Position numbers and translations under genes: made by a program. From Solimicrobium sp040544425 (GTDB lineage Bacteria > Pseudomonadota > Gammaproteobacteria > Burkholderiales > Burkholderiaceae_D): DNA of 64,000 nucleotides. The stretch is from assembly GCA_040544425.1 (NCBI GenBank), contig JBEONO010000003.1, forward strand, positions 186,001 through 250,000. Reading direction: 5' to 3'. Positions within the stretch are counted from its first letter, which is position 1; every line of letters begins with the position of its first letter. Positions 35,092 through 44,313 of this stretch are shown in pieces. Below the pieces are notes generated by a model. It did no database searches, was not told the DNA's origin, and worked only from the letters and a program-made list of their open reading frames with translations.

Positions 35092-35640
35092 CTACGGTGT
35101 TACTACGACATGAAACTTGATCACTACTTCGTCGGCAACGGTCCCGGTATCGGCCCATTCACCTTCGCCGATATTGAACGCCAAACGTTTGATCGGGACT
35201 GAACCGTCGAAGGTGGTGCCAGTGCCGTCCTTGGTGATTTTGACCGGGAAGGTGACCGGCAGGGTTTTGCCTTTGATGGTCAGATTGCCGGTGGCGCTCA
35301 TCATTCCATTTGCGCCGCCTTTCATCGCCGTTGAGACAAAGCTGGCCTTGGGAAATTGCGGCGCATTGAACCAGTTCTTTTTCAACACTTCCTTGTTGTA
35401 TTCGGGGTCGCCCAGATCGAAACTGGCGATATCGATATCGACACTGGCTTTGGTTGCGTCGGGCGTAGCAGGATTGTAGTCAACCGTACCGCTGACCTTG
35501 GTGAATTTGGCATTCATCGGCACGTTCATTTGTTTTGCGGTGATCGTGACGGTACTCTTTTTTGCGTCGAGCACGGAAGCAGCATAGGCGTAGCCCAATA
35601 CAGTGACGGTCAGCGCGAGCAGTAATGTTTTTGATTTCAT
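35092..35640 (-). CDS. YceI-family periplasmic protein (first of two)
   Basis: The 182-residue protein has a signal peptide (MKSKTLLLALTVTVLGYAYA) and a YceI barrel: MNAKFTKVSGTVDYNP near 40, DIASFDLGDPEYNKEV near 70, FPKASFVS near 97 and NIGEGEWADTG near 155. AAGGAATCACG precedes the ATG. It lies nine bases after the cytochrome b561 stop. YceI together with b561 is a common pair, suggesting handling of a quinone- or isoprenoid-like carrier, which is inference. Confidence 0.92.
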   Translation of the reverse strand: MKSKTLLLALTVTVLGYAYAASVLDAKKSTVTITAKQMNVPMNAKFTKVSGTVDYNPATPDATKASVDIDIASFDLGDPEYNKEVLKKNWFNAPQFPKASFVSTAMKGGANGMMSATGNLTIKGKTLPVTFPVKITKDGTGTTFDGSVPIKRLAFNIGEGEWADTGTVADEVVIKFHVVVTP

Positions 35641-35649
35641 CGTGATTCC

Positions 35650-36174
35650 TTACGGGAGCATGCGGTTAATGGTGTGGTCTTTGTCGATAAATTGATGCTT
35701 GAGTGCGGCCAGCGCGTGAATGATGAAACTGGCGAGCAGTGCCATATTTAAATAAAAATGGATTTCCTTGAGCAGCGGTTTCAGTTCCGGATTGGCATCC
35801 ATGATCACCGGCATGGGGAACATCCCCAGATAAATAACCGGAATGCCAGCAGCCATACTGTACAGGTAACCGCTGACCGGGATGGCCAGAATCAAAATAT
35901 ATAAAAAGCCGTGCAGCCCGGAGGCGGCCAGCTTTTGCCAGCCCGGCATGATTGCCATATAAGGCGGGGCCGGGTGACCGAGACGCCATAACAGGCGCAG
36001 GCAGGACAGCCCAAAGATCGTCACGCCCAGCCATTTATGCCAGGAGAAGTACTTCAATTTGGTCGGGGAAAAGCCCGGCATGTTCACCATGGTGACAGCC
36101 AGACAGAAGGAAATGATAATCAGAAGGGCAATGAGCCAGTGAAACAACATGGCGGTCTTGGTGTATTTTGTCAT
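35650..36174 (-). CDS. Cytochrome b561 family protein
   Basis: A 174-residue four-helix di-heme membrane cytochrome. Candidate heme ligands are the His in MLFHWLI (helix 1), SWHKWLG (helix 2), and the paired His in IHFYLNMALLASFIIHALAALKH. Such proteins pass electrons between quinol and periplasmic acceptors. ATG 36174 is chosen because the longer in-frame ORF runs through the purB terminator at 36221-36255. It leads a probable three-gene operon with the YceI genes. Confidence 0.92.
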   Translation of the reverse strand: MTKYTKTAMLFHWLIALLIIISFCLAVTMVNMPGFSPTKLKYFSWHKWLGVTIFGLSCLRLLWRLGHPAPPYMAIMPGWQKLAASGLHGFLYILILAIPVSGYLYSMAAGIPVIYLGMFPMPVIMDANPELKPLLKEIHFYLNMALLASFIIHALAALKHQFIDKDHTINRMLP

Positions 36175-36220
36175 TTTGCCGTGGAGTAGTGGGGTTCCCT
36201 GAAAAGCGTTCAAGCATAAC

Positions 36221-36255
36221 AAAAAAAATCCATCTGTGTTGGAGATGGATTTTTT
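36221..36255. terminator. Bidirectional terminator after purB
   Basis: A 13-base stem (36223-36235 with 36243-36255) with seven-base loop and A/T runs at both sides. It closes purB on the minus strand. Confidence 0.9.
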
Positions 36256-36277
36256 GGTTTTGATCTGTAATGTGTCG

Positions 36278-37645
36278 TCAGATCTTCTTGGCCAGCTGGT
36301 GGGCAATACCGATATAGTTGGATGGCGTCATTTCAAGCAGCAACTGCTTGGCGGTGTCCGGAATCGCCAGGCCCAAAATAAATTCGCGCAACGCTTCTTT
36401 CGAAATGCCTTTGCCGCGCGTCAGTTCCTTCAATTGTTCGTAAGGATTCTCGATGCCGTAGCGGCGCATCACGGTCTGCACCGGTTCTGCCAATACTTCC
36501 CATGTTGCATCCAGATCTTCTGCCAGACGTGAGGGATTGACTTCGAGTTTGTTCAGGCCGCGCAGACAGCTGTCATACGCCAGCAAGGTGTAGCCAAATG
36601 CCACGCCGATATTGCGCAGTACGGTGGAATCAGTCAGGTCACGCTGAAAGCGCGATACCGGCAATTTTTCTGACAGATGTTTCAACACGGCGTTGGCCAG
36701 GCCAAGATTGCCTTCCGAGTTTTCGAAATCGATTGGATTGACTTTGTGCGGCATGGTCGAAGAACCGATTTCACCGGCTTTGGTGCGTTGTTTGAAATAG
36801 CCGATCGAAATATAACCCCAGATATCGCGATTCAAATCGAGCAGTATGGTGTTGGCGCGCGCGAAAGCGTCAAACAATTCCGCCATGTAGTCATGCGGTT
36901 CGATCTGGATTGTGTACGGGTTATGCTTTAAACCCAAACGTTGTTCAATCACTTCTCTGGAAAACGCGTCCCAGTCGACATCCGGATACGCCGACAGATG
37001 CGCGTTGTAGTTCCCCACTGCGCCATTCATCTTGCCGAGGATCTCGACATTGGCGATATTCTTTTCGGCGCGCTGCAGACGTGCGACGACATTGGCAATT
37101 TCTTTGCCCAGCGTAGTCGGGCTGGCCGGCTGACCGTGGGTGCGCGACAGCATCGGCAGGTCTGCATTGTCATGCGCGATCTCGGTTAATTTGCTGATCA
37201 GTTTGTGCAACATCGGCAGCATCACCTGGTCGCGCGAGGCCAGCAACATCATGCCGTGCGAGGTGTTATTGATGTCTTCCGAGGTGCAGGCGAAATGAAT
37301 AAACTCGGATGCAGCCAGCAGTTCGGGCATGTCTTTGACTTGCTCTTTGATCCAGTATTCCACTGCCTTGACGTCATGATTGGTGACGGCCTCAATTTCC
37401 TTGATCCGGGCGGCCTGTGCATCGCCAAATTCGTTGGCGATTCTATTAAGGTATTGCGTGGCGCTTGCAGAAAATGGTTTGATTTCAGCGAAACCGGCCT
37501 CGGACAGGGCGATCAACCAGGAAATTTCCACTTTGACACGGTGGTGCATGAAACCGGTTTCTGACAACAGGGAACGCAGCGCGTCAACCTTGTTTGCATA
37601 GCGGCCATCGAGGGGGGAGAGCGCTGAGAGTGTTGTGAATGACAT
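36278..37645 (-). CDS. purB: Adenylosuccinate lyase
   Basis: The 455-residue enzyme cleaves adenylosuccinate and SAICAR in purine synthesis. Marks: SPLDGRYANKV (about residues 9-19), TSEDINN near 123, SRTHGQPASPTTLGKE near 170 with the catalytic His, and the signature GSSTMPHKVNPIDFENSEGN near 295 with the mobile-loop catalytic Ser. Length equals E. coli PurB. ATG 37645 is chosen; the upstream in-frame extension is not family-like. Confidence 0.97.
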   Translation of the reverse strand: MSFTTLSALSPLDGRYANKVDALRSLLSETGFMHHRVKVEISWLIALSEAGFAEIKPFSASATQYLNRIANEFGDAQAARIKEIEAVTNHDVKAVEYWIKEQVKDMPELLAASEFIHFACTSEDINNTSHGMMLLASRDQVMLPMLHKLISKLTEIAHDNADLPMLSRTHGQPASPTTLGKEIANVVARLQRAEKNIANVEILGKMNGAVGNYNAHLSAYPDVDWDAFSREVIEQRLGLKHNPYTIQIEPHDYMAELFDAFARANTILLDLNRDIWGYISIGYFKQRTKAGEIGSSTMPHKVNPIDFENSEGNLGLANAVLKHLSEKLPVSRFQRDLTDSTVLRNIGVAFGYTLLAYDSCLRGLNKLEVNPSRLAEDLDATWEVLAEPVQTVMRRYGIENPYEQLKELTRGKGISKEALREFILGLAIPDTAKQLLLEMTPSNYIGIAHQLAKKI

Positions 37646-38011
37646 AATGAGTGTTGGAAAAAAAGATGGAAATGGGTGGGCGGGTCTAAAAAAGTTATGC
37701 ATAAACCGACTTGGCTGCTAAAGTGGAGATTCGGCACAGCATCAGCGAAAACCGACATGCAGCGCAAGTGTAGTTTGAGTGTAATCGGGTAAGGCGTGAT
37801 TTTACCATCTCAGGGTATTTACTTTTTAAGTAAAATTTCAGAGAATTTGTTGTTCATTAGTGATATTTCAACGAGTATGGCTGAATTGAATATACGCAAT
37901 GTTATAATTTGAGCACTCCGCATAGGACGAATCCGCTTCTTCAGTCTCATGAAGTCGACTGACAGGGACGGACAGATCAAACAAGTCCTGACACTACAAT
38001 TTAGAGAATTT
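37646..38011. other. Divergent intergenic region purB / YibF-like GST
   Basis: About 366 bases with no gene. It has a TATAAT at 37903-37908 that could be a -10 box for the GST gene (no good -35 at 17 bases) and a short inverted repeat TTTACTTTTTAAGTAAA-like stretch near 37817-37835. Nothing else was recognised. Confidence 0.4.
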
Positions 38012-38620
38012 ATGAAACTAATTGGCTCCACTGCTAGCCCTTTTGTAAGAAAAGTCCGCATTGTTTTAGCGGAAAAAAAATTGGAATGTGACCTGATCCT
38101 GGAAGATGTCTGGGCTCCGGATACCACCATTCAAAGTTCAAATCCACTGGGTAAAGTACCTTGTCTGATCCTCGAAGATAATATCTGCATGTTCGATTCC
38201 CACGTGATCGTCGAATATCTGGATACGCTGACACCGGTGAGTAAATTAATCCCAAGCCATGGCCGCGAACGGGCAGCGGTCAAATGTTGGGAAGCCCTGG
38301 CCGATGGTATTTTGGATGCAGCGATTCTGGTTCGCCTCGAACTGATTCAGCGCGCACCTGAAAAGCAAAGCAATGAATGGATTGCCCGTCAAATGAGTAA
38401 GGTGCATGCCGGATTGAAAGCCATGTCCTCTGCGTTGGGTGAGTCGGCATTTTGCAGCGGTGCCCATTACAGTCTGTCGGACGTGTGTGTTGGCTGTGCG
38501 CTGGGTTGGTTGAGCTTCCGTTTTCCCGACCTCGACTGGCGTAGCGATTATCCTAATCTGGCCAAGCTGTTTGAAAAGTTATCCGAACGTCCTTCATTCA
38601 AGGAAACGGTGCCACACTGA
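38012..38620 (+). CDS. YibF-like glutathione S-transferase family protein
   Basis: The 202-residue protein has a thioredoxin-like N-terminal domain (MKLIGSTASPFVRKVRIVLAE, GKVPCLI cis-Pro region, FDSHVIVEYLD glutathione-binding SD-like motif) and an all-helical C-terminal domain with SLSDVCVGCALGWLSFR. It resembles E. coli YibF closely in pattern. Substrate unknown. ATG 38012 begins the conserved fold; an in-frame start at 37949 adds 21 unlike residues. A terminator follows. Confidence 0.88.
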   Translation: MKLIGSTASPFVRKVRIVLAEKKLECDLILEDVWAPDTTIQSSNPLGKVPCLILEDNICMFDSHVIVEYLDTLTPVSKLIPSHGRERAAVKCWEALADGILDAAILVRLELIQRAPEKQSNEWIARQMSKVHAGLKAMSSALGESAFCSGAHYSLSDVCVGCALGWLSFRFPDLDWRSDYPNLAKLFEKLSERPSFKETVPH

Positions 38621-38640
38621 CGCTGGCATAGTCGGATTAT

Positions 38641-38669
38641 AAAAAAAGGACGCTTGATGCGTCCTTTTT
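38641..38669. terminator. Bidirectional terminator between convergent genes
   Basis: Stem 38648-38653 with 38659-38664, extended by A and T runs on either side, five-base loop. It serves the GST gene and the convergent glutamate-synthase-like gene. Confidence 0.9.
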
Positions 38670-38671
38670 AT

Positions 38672-40297
38672 TTAGGTAATGGGATGAAACGACTCGGCCT
38701 GCGAGATGGGCCAATATTTTGAATACAGTTCCGGCAACTGAGCGTGCCGTGCCGGATCAAGCAAGGCACCCGGCTCCAGATACTGCAGCAGGTTGGACGC
38801 CAGTTTCACCTGATTTGGCGACACGCGGCGCATCAGATGGTGCGGACGCAACTCGCTGGGATGTTTCAGGCCGGCTGCGGCGATTAATTCGGACAGGGCT
38901 TTCAGAGTATTCGAGTGGAAGTGATACACCCGCTCCGCTTTGTCGGGCACGTGCAAGGCGCGTTGCCGGATCGGGTCTTGCGTGGTCACGCCAGTCGGAC
39001 AGCGATCAGTGTGGCAACTTAATGATTGGATGCAGCCGAGCGCGAACATGAAGCCGCGCGCCGAGTTGCACCAATCGGCACCCAGTGCCAGGGTGCGGGT
39101 GATGTCAAACGCAGTGATGATCTTGCCAGACGCGCCGATTTTAATTTTGTCGCGCAGATTGCAACCGATCAGCGTGTTATGCACCTGCAGCAGCGCTTCC
39201 TGCAATGGCTGGCCAACATGATCGGTAAATTCAACCGGTGCCGCGCCGGTGCCGCCTTCGCCACCATCGACCACGATAAAGTCCGGATGAATGCCAGTTG
39301 CCAGCATGGCTTTGACGATGCCAAAAAATTCCCAGGGATGGCCCACTGAAAACTTGAATCCGGTTGGTTTGCCGCCCGACAGATTACGCAACTTTTCAAT
39401 GAACAGCAGCAGCTCGATCGGTGTGCTGAATGCCGAATGCGAGGACGGCGATACACAATCAACGCCTGGCGTCACACCGCGCGCCTCGGCAATTTCGATA
39501 CTGACTTTACTGCCCGGCAGTAAACCGCCATGTCCCGGTTTCGCGCCTTGCGACAGTTTGATCTCGATCATCCTGACCTGTTTTCTGGTCGCGCTGGCGG
39601 TAAATTTTTCTTCGCTGAAGGTGCCGTCAGGATTGCGACAGCCAAAATATCCCGAGCCGATGTTCCAGACCAGGTCGCCACCTTCGTCTTGATCGTTTTC
39701 CGGGCGGTGATACCGGCTGATACTGCCTTCGCCAGTATCGTGCATGAAATTGCCCTTGTGCGCGCCCTGATTCAAAGCGCGAATTGCGTTGCCCGACAGG
39801 GCACCAAAGCTCATGGCCGATATATTGAAAATGCTGGCAGAGTAGGGCTGCGCGCGATCTGCTCCAATCGTGATGCGGAAATCATGGGTGGTAATCGGAG
39901 CGGGTGTGATGGAATGATTGATCCATTCATAGCCAGCCTCATACACGTCGAGCTGGGTACCAAATGGTCTTTTATCGAGCTGCTGCTTGGCCCGTTGATA
40001 CACAATTGAGCGCTGATTGCGCGAAAACGGATTGGGTGAAGTATCTTCCTCTAAAAAATATTGACGGATTTCAGGACGAATTAGTTCAAACAAAAACCGA
40101 AAGTGTGCCAAGATCGGGTAGTTGCGCAATATTGAGCGTTTGGTCTGAAAAATATCATGCAGTCCGACGCAGATCAGAAATCCTGAAATAAAAAACAGCC
40201 AGTCAAATTGTTCGTGCCCGCGCATGAATAGCAGGTTGCCGATGAAAATCAACACGGACAGGATGAAAGTTGTATAGCGCAATAACAGATTTTGCAT
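38672..40297 (-). CDS. FMN-binding glutamate synthase-like membrane-anchored protein
   Basis: A 541-residue protein with two N-terminal membrane helices (about residues 5-50) and a glutamate-synthase FMN domain (about 130-500): SAMSFGALSGNAIRALN, GAKPGHGGLLPG, VDGGEGGTGAAP and a cysteine cluster CIQSLSCHTDRCPTGV that fits a 3Fe-4S site. It lacks the glutaminase domain, as in archaeal-type GltB-like or related FMN proteins. The real reaction is uncertain. ATG 40297 is preceded by GGAG. The gene stands alone between terminator and a divergent PilZ-like gene. Confidence 0.88.
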   Translation of the reverse strand: MQNLLLRYTTFILSVLIFIGNLLFMRGHEQFDWLFFISGFLICVGLHDIFQTKRSILRNYPILAHFRFLFELIRPEIRQYFLEEDTSPNPFSRNQRSIVYQRAKQQLDKRPFGTQLDVYEAGYEWINHSITPAPITTHDFRITIGADRAQPYSASIFNISAMSFGALSGNAIRALNQGAHKGNFMHDTGEGSISRYHRPENDQDEGGDLVWNIGSGYFGCRNPDGTFSEEKFTASATRKQVRMIEIKLSQGAKPGHGGLLPGSKVSIEIAEARGVTPGVDCVSPSSHSAFSTPIELLLFIEKLRNLSGGKPTGFKFSVGHPWEFFGIVKAMLATGIHPDFIVVDGGEGGTGAAPVEFTDHVGQPLQEALLQVHNTLIGCNLRDKIKIGASGKIITAFDITRTLALGADWCNSARGFMFALGCIQSLSCHTDRCPTGVTTQDPIRQRALHVPDKAERVYHFHSNTLKALSELIAAAGLKHPSELRPHHLMRRVSPNQVKLASNLLQYLEPGALLDPARHAQLPELYSKYWPISQAESFHPIT

Positions 40298-40408
40298 CGA
40301 TCGCTCCGCAGATGAAATTGAATTCAAAAAACGCACGCGTTGCATTTCAAATTGAATTCAGGGGCACTTCAATCTTATAATCCCAATTTTTTATTATCTA
40401 ACCTGAAC

Positions 40409-40756
40409 ATGGCTGAAAATCGAACAATCTCACGGATGCATGTCTTGTGGCATGCCGCTGTGCGACTCCCATCCCAACATATTATCCAGGCAAAAATTCT
40501 TAATGTAACCAGCGTCGGTCTGCAGTTTTTGTGCGACGACAATTTAAAGTCCGGACAGAAATACGAAATGCAGTTGCAGGTGCCTGATTTAAACGGTTCA
40601 ACAACGACGACCCTGGTCCCGTGTTTTGCAGAATGCATTTACGTCATCCTGTCTGGCCGCCAATTCCGTGTCGGCGCAAAGTTCAGCGGCCTGTCTCATG
40701 ACCACAATGCTCTGATTCTGAAGTGGAGCGAGCGTTGTGCGCAAGGCGTAGCATAG
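40409..40756 (+). CDS. PilZ-domain-like protein
   Basis: A 115-residue protein of which most resembles a PilZ barrel: RLPSQHIIQAKILNVTSVG (compare the D/N-x-S-x-x-G motif), then G-x-x-x-x-x-L strands and RVGAKFSGLSHD near the end. PilZ proteins bind cyclic di-GMP through an RxxxR and (D/N)xSxxG pair; here the second is imperfect (NVTSVGLQF), so nucleotide binding is not certain. Start ATG 40409 is at the first family-like residue; an earlier in-frame start overlaps the divergent gene. Confidence 0.55.
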   Translation: MAENRTISRMHVLWHAAVRLPSQHIIQAKILNVTSVGLQFLCDDNLKSGQKYEMQLQVPDLNGSTTTTLVPCFAECIYVILSGRQFRVGAKFSGLSHDHNALILKWSERCAQGVA

Positions 40757-40811
40757 TCTTTTTTAAATTCGAATGAAAATAATTTTGGTGCGATCCTGAT
40801 CAAGCTGACCC

Positions 40812-41651
40812 TCAGATCTCCAGGTTATCAATGAGTCGGGTAGAACCCAATTTGGCTGCCGCCAACACCACCAGGGGCTCATTTTTTGCCAGGTCACCGG
40901 CGGAGGGCGGTTGCAGGTCGGCCCGTTTGCGAATCGAAATGTAATCCGGTTTCCAGTTGCGCTGACTTAATTGCGCCATCGCGGCGCGTTCCAGTTCAAA
41001 CATATCCAAATGACCGCTGCGCACTTCCGTGGCGACCTGGTTGAGTGTCTTGAACAATGCCGGTGCTTCTGCGCGCTCGGTTTCAGACAAATACATATTG
41101 CGCGAGGACAGTGCCAGACCATCTTCAGCACGGTAAGTCTCCGCAGCGATGATCTCAGTTGGCAGGGCAAACTGTTTGGTCATATTTCGCACGATCATCA
41201 GCTGCTGATAATCTTTTTTTCCAAACACCGACACGCGCGGCTGCACGCAGGAAAACAGTTTCAGGACAATGGTGGTGACGCCAACAAAAAATCCGGGGCG
41301 GAATTCGCCTTCCAGAATATTGCCCAGTCCCTCGGGAGGTTGCACGCGATATTCTTGCGGTTCGGGATACAGATCTTTTTCGGTTGGTGCAAACAACACA
41401 TACACGCCCTCTTTTTCCAGTTTTTCTACGTCGGCCTGGAAGGTGCGCGGATATTTGTCAAAATCTTCATGCGGCCCGAATTGCAAACGATTGACGAAAA
41501 TCGATGCGACTACCGGGTCGCCGTGACGCCGCGCCAAGCGCATCAGAGACAAATGCCCTTCATGCAGGTTGCCCATGGTTGGGACAAACGCCGTACGCAG
41601 TTGGCCGCTTAATTGGTCGCGCAGCTCTTCGATTGAGGTGACAATTTTCAT
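40812..41651 (-). CDS. panC: Pantothenate synthetase
   Basis: The 279-residue enzyme condenses pantoate and beta-alanine with ATP. It has PTMGNLHEGHLSLM (about residues 24-37, HIGH-like), VFVNRLQF-type region with QFGPHEDFDKYPRT near 57-70, FGKKDYQQLMIVRNM near 148, and the LSSRNMYL motif near 187 (KMSKS-like). Length is normal. It follows scpA on the same strand with an 11-base gap, the usual betaproteobacterial order. Confidence 0.97.
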   Translation of the reverse strand: MKIVTSIEELRDQLSGQLRTAFVPTMGNLHEGHLSLMRLARRHGDPVVASIFVNRLQFGPHEDFDKYPRTFQADVEKLEKEGVYVLFAPTEKDLYPEPQEYRVQPPEGLGNILEGEFRPGFFVGVTTIVLKLFSCVQPRVSVFGKKDYQQLMIVRNMTKQFALPTEIIAAETYRAEDGLALSSRNMYLSETERAEAPALFKTLNQVATEVRSGHLDMFELERAAMAQLSQRNWKPDYISIRKRADLQPPSAGDLAKNEPLVVLAAAKLGSTRLIDNLEI

Positions 41652-41662
41652 GAATGGAAATG

Positions 41663-42502
41663 TTAAGTTGGAGAGTAAGCCAGGCGCACATAAATGGGTG
41701 CGTATGATTCTGCCTGAGTAATTTCAATCAAGGTTTCTTTGGCCAGTTCCAGCAGTGCCACGAAGTTCACCACCAGCACCGCTGTGCCTCGTGAAATATC
41801 GAACAGGTCAGAGAATTCAACGAATTTGGTCGATTGCAAACGGCGCAATATATCGGTCATGTGTTCACGCACCGATAATTCTTCGCGACTGATTTTGTGA
41901 TGTTCAACCAGTTTCGAGCGTTTTAAAATATCGGCCCATGCGGATTGCAGGTCAGACAGGTTTACTTCCGGCCAATGCAAAATGGTATTTTGCTCGACCA
42001 GTACTTGCGCGCATAAAAAGTCGCGCCCAACTTGCGGCAGCGTGTTGACTTCCATCGCTGCCAATTTGATTTGTTCGTATTCCAGCAAACGACGTACCAG
42101 CTCGGCACGCGGATCTTCAGCTTCATTGCCGCTATCGCCACTTTTCACCGGCAACAGCATGCGCGATTTGATTTCGATCAGCATCGCTGCCATCAATAGA
42201 TATTCAGCGGCCAGTTCCAAATTGTTTTTGCGGATCAGTTCGATGTAATCGAGATACTGGCGCGTGACCTGCGCCATCGGTATATCGAGAATGTTGAAAT
42301 TTTGCTTGCGAATCAAATACAGCAATAAATCCAGCGGACCTTCAAACGCTTCCAGAAATACTTCCAGCGCATCCGGTGGAATATATAAATCGGAAGGAAT
42401 TTTGAACAGCGGCTCGCCATACAGCTTCGCATAGGCAACCCCGTCAATCACGTTCGGCGTGCTGTCGGCGGACTGATGTAATTTATTTTCTGGATCAAGC
42501 AT
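41663..42502 (-). CDS. scpA: Segregation and condensation protein A
   Basis: The 279-residue kleisin subunit of the SMC-ScpAB complex. FEGPLDLLLYLIRKQNFNI (about residues 54-72) is the family hallmark, followed by LAAEYLLMAAMLIEIKSRMLLP near 97-118. The C-terminal winged helix ends near the stop. It acts in chromosome segregation. DUF3460 lies upstream and panC downstream in one direction. Confidence 0.95.
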   Translation of the reverse strand: MLDPENKLHQSADSTPNVIDGVAYAKLYGEPLFKIPSDLYIPPDALEVFLEAFEGPLDLLLYLIRKQNFNILDIPMAQVTRQYLDYIELIRKNNLELAAEYLLMAAMLIEIKSRMLLPVKSGDSGNEAEDPRAELVRRLLEYEQIKLAAMEVNTLPQVGRDFLCAQVLVEQNTILHWPEVNLSDLQSAWADILKRSKLVEHHKISREELSVREHMTDILRRLQSTKFVEFSDLFDISRGTAVLVVNFVALLELAKETLIEITQAESYAPIYVRLAYSPT

Positions 42503-42530
42503 TGGCGATTAAATGAAGGCCATGAATAAT

Positions 42531-42722
42531 TTAATGCGAATCGCTGGTCACGGTGGAATCGAGTATGCGACGTTGGGTATCCAGACTGACTGGTGCTTTA
42601 TCCCACAACAAGGCGCGACCGGCCAATTGTTTTTGCTCCAATTGAGGATCGGCTTTTTTCAGATCTTCCAAAAATAAAGTGATCTCGGACTGGTAGCGCG
42701 TTTTTTGTTTGGAAAATAACAT
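42531..42722 (-). CDS. DUF3460 family protein
   Basis: A 63-residue protein fitting DUF3460 of betaproteobacteria: RYQSEITLFLEDLKKADP near residues 9-26, then GRALLWDK near 35. Function unknown. It is the first gene of the DUF3460-scpA-panC run. Confidence 0.88.
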   Translation of the reverse strand: MLFSKQKTRYQSEITLFLEDLKKADPQLEQKQLAGRALLWDKAPVSLDTQRRILDSTVTSDSH

Positions 42723-42934
42723 AAGGTTAGCCTGGGAGGAAAGCGGCCATTTTAACCGGTTTGCGAGCTCGTCGGGTGCGGAACCTGTGCTGTGGCCGGG
42801 AAAAATCGAGTTTCTGTAGCTTGGGGTTTACGGCAATAGTTCAGGTTTGGCCGTTTCCCTTATTCTTTGCCCTCTTTTGATGCTGTCGAAACGGCAACGA
42901 ATGACAGCCCGTCTCAATTGATAGCGAAAATCCC

Positions 42935-43597
42935 ATGATCGATGAAATTGAAAGCACCATTACTCAGCTGGCCCAGAGCGCGGCGCAAAAAAAGAACCTG
43001 TCGTTTGGCTCAGTCGGCGAAGCCGACCGCTATCTGGCGAACCTGCGGCATGAACTTCAGCTGAGTGCTCAAGAAGGATCAAGCCTGTTAGTGCGCGGAT
43101 TGGCGTATTGCGCCGAATTGAATGAGGCCTCTGTTTCGAGGCTTTGCACGGAACTCTTAAATCATGTTGATCAACCATCGAGGCTCACCGAAATTATCAA
43201 CCGGACAGTCAGCTGCGGTGACAACGTAATCGATCCGTTCCTGGCAGCGATGAATCATTTTTATGATTGCGGTGATTTTGAAAAAGAACAATGCGTCATT
43301 GCCGTACTGTTGGCCCTGTTTCCCCTGCATCCGCAACCTTATGTTTATCTCGGCACCTTAATCTGGCGCAAAGACGGCACAGACGCGGCTGAAAGGTTTT
43401 ACAGCAAGATAGTGACAATCATTGAAGATCCGGCTCTGGACTATTTTGCGGCCGATTTTTTTTATCAGAAAGGAAGTCCCAATCAGGCGAAAAATTTGTT
43501 ATTGCGAGCTTTAAACAATTGCGAGAAGTCGCCCGTGATGTACTGCGATTTGCAAGGCCAGATTCGGGCATTGCTTGATCAGTGCTTCTTGCAGTGA
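42935..43597 (+). CDS. SycD/LcrH-like TPR protein, copy 1 (type III chaperone family)
   Basis: A 220-residue helical protein. The C-terminal half (about residues 100-205) fits the three TPR repeats of SycD/LcrH/CesD class II chaperones: MNHFYDCGDFEKE, LFPLHPQPYVYLGTLIWRKDG and DPALDYFAADFFYQKGSP align in order with the LcrH repeats (AECL..KGE-type motif in the third). The N-terminal 95 residues are an extra helical region. In type III systems such proteins stabilise hydrophobic translocators. It precedes a small hydrophobic protein by 57 bases, as chaperone genes precede translocator genes. About half identical to the copy at 44314. No other type III gene is in the window, so function is inferred. 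Confidence 0.65.
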   Translation: MIDEIESTITQLAQSAAQKKNLSFGSVGEADRYLANLRHELQLSAQEGSSLLVRGLAYCAELNEASVSRLCTELLNHVDQPSRLTEIINRTVSCGDNVIDPFLAAMNHFYDCGDFEKEQCVIAVLLALFPLHPQPYVYLGTLIWRKDGTDAAERFYSKIVTIIEDPALDYFAADFFYQKGSPNQAKNLLLRALNNCEKSPVMYCDLQGQIRALLDQCFLQ

Positions 43598-43654
43598 CAT
43601 TCTCGATGTACTGAATAGATTATTTTTATATTTTTAAGGAAAGAGGAAATTATT

Positions 43655-44161
43655 ATGCAAGCTATACCAACGTACGGTAGTTCAACGTTTGTCCGGGAAG
43701 CGTCAGCATCGCTGATTACTGAGGGCGGTCAAGGCCAGTCAAAAGATGTTCAGCCACCGGCTGATATGGGTTCGAAAATATGTCAATGCTTAAGCAGCGT
43801 TGGCTCATACGTCTTGAATAATAAAATTGCGACTGGCGTGAGCGCTGCTCTTGGCGGACTGGGTGGTGCGCTGATTGCTGAAGCCATTGAGGTACCCGAG
43901 CCTGTTCCAGGCTTTCGCACGGCATTGGGTGTAGGTTTGTGTTTGGCCGCGCCGGCATTATTGCTGTTCAACGATCTGTGTTGCAGCACTAAAAAATCAG
44001 CACAGCCAAAGGCGTCACCTGAACCGCCTGTAGCCAAAGATAGTGTTTCGAACTACGTGCCGCCCTCACGCTCGGATGTTGAGTTGGGCGGCGCCAGTTT
44101 GTCCGGGCAGGTTCATATCGACGTTAAACCTGCAGTGCCTGATGGCACAGCAGGCGACTAG
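43655..44161 (+). CDS. Small protein with two hydrophobic segments, candidate chaperone client
   Basis: A 168-residue protein with no signal peptide. It has a polar N-terminus (1-40), CQCLSSVGSYVLNNK near 44-58, two hydrophobic segments (GVSAALGGLGGALIAEAI near 61-77, and GVGLCLAAPALLLF near 93-106), a Cys pair and a Pro-rich tail. AAGGAAAGAGGAAATT precedes the ATG. No named family is recognised. The paired TPR gene, the polar start and hydrophobic middle resemble a small type III translocator or effector client; this is inference. Confidence 0.6.
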   Translation: MQAIPTYGSSTFVREASASLITEGGQGQSKDVQPPADMGSKICQCLSSVGSYVLNNKIATGVSAALGGLGGALIAEAIEVPEPVPGFRTALGVGLCLAAPALLLFNDLCCSTKKSAQPKASPEPPVAKDSVSNYVPPSRSDVELGGASLSGQVHIDVKPAVPDGTAGD

Positions 44162-44313
44162 AACCCGGTTAGCGCAGGGTAATCCCGGCAAGAAATTTGG
44201 ATAGGGTTAGTGCCAATTGTCCGGCCTGGCCTGGCTTGGTAGCATCCTTCATCTGGTCAAGATGTTGGAATGCGACTGAGCCCAGGCCTTTTCGGACTAA
44301 TTGTGAATATCCT

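Noticed and set aside
43716..44037. Antisense ORFs across the small client gene
   Set aside because: They are reverse-frame shadows without start signals; the plus-strand frame has a strong ribosome site.
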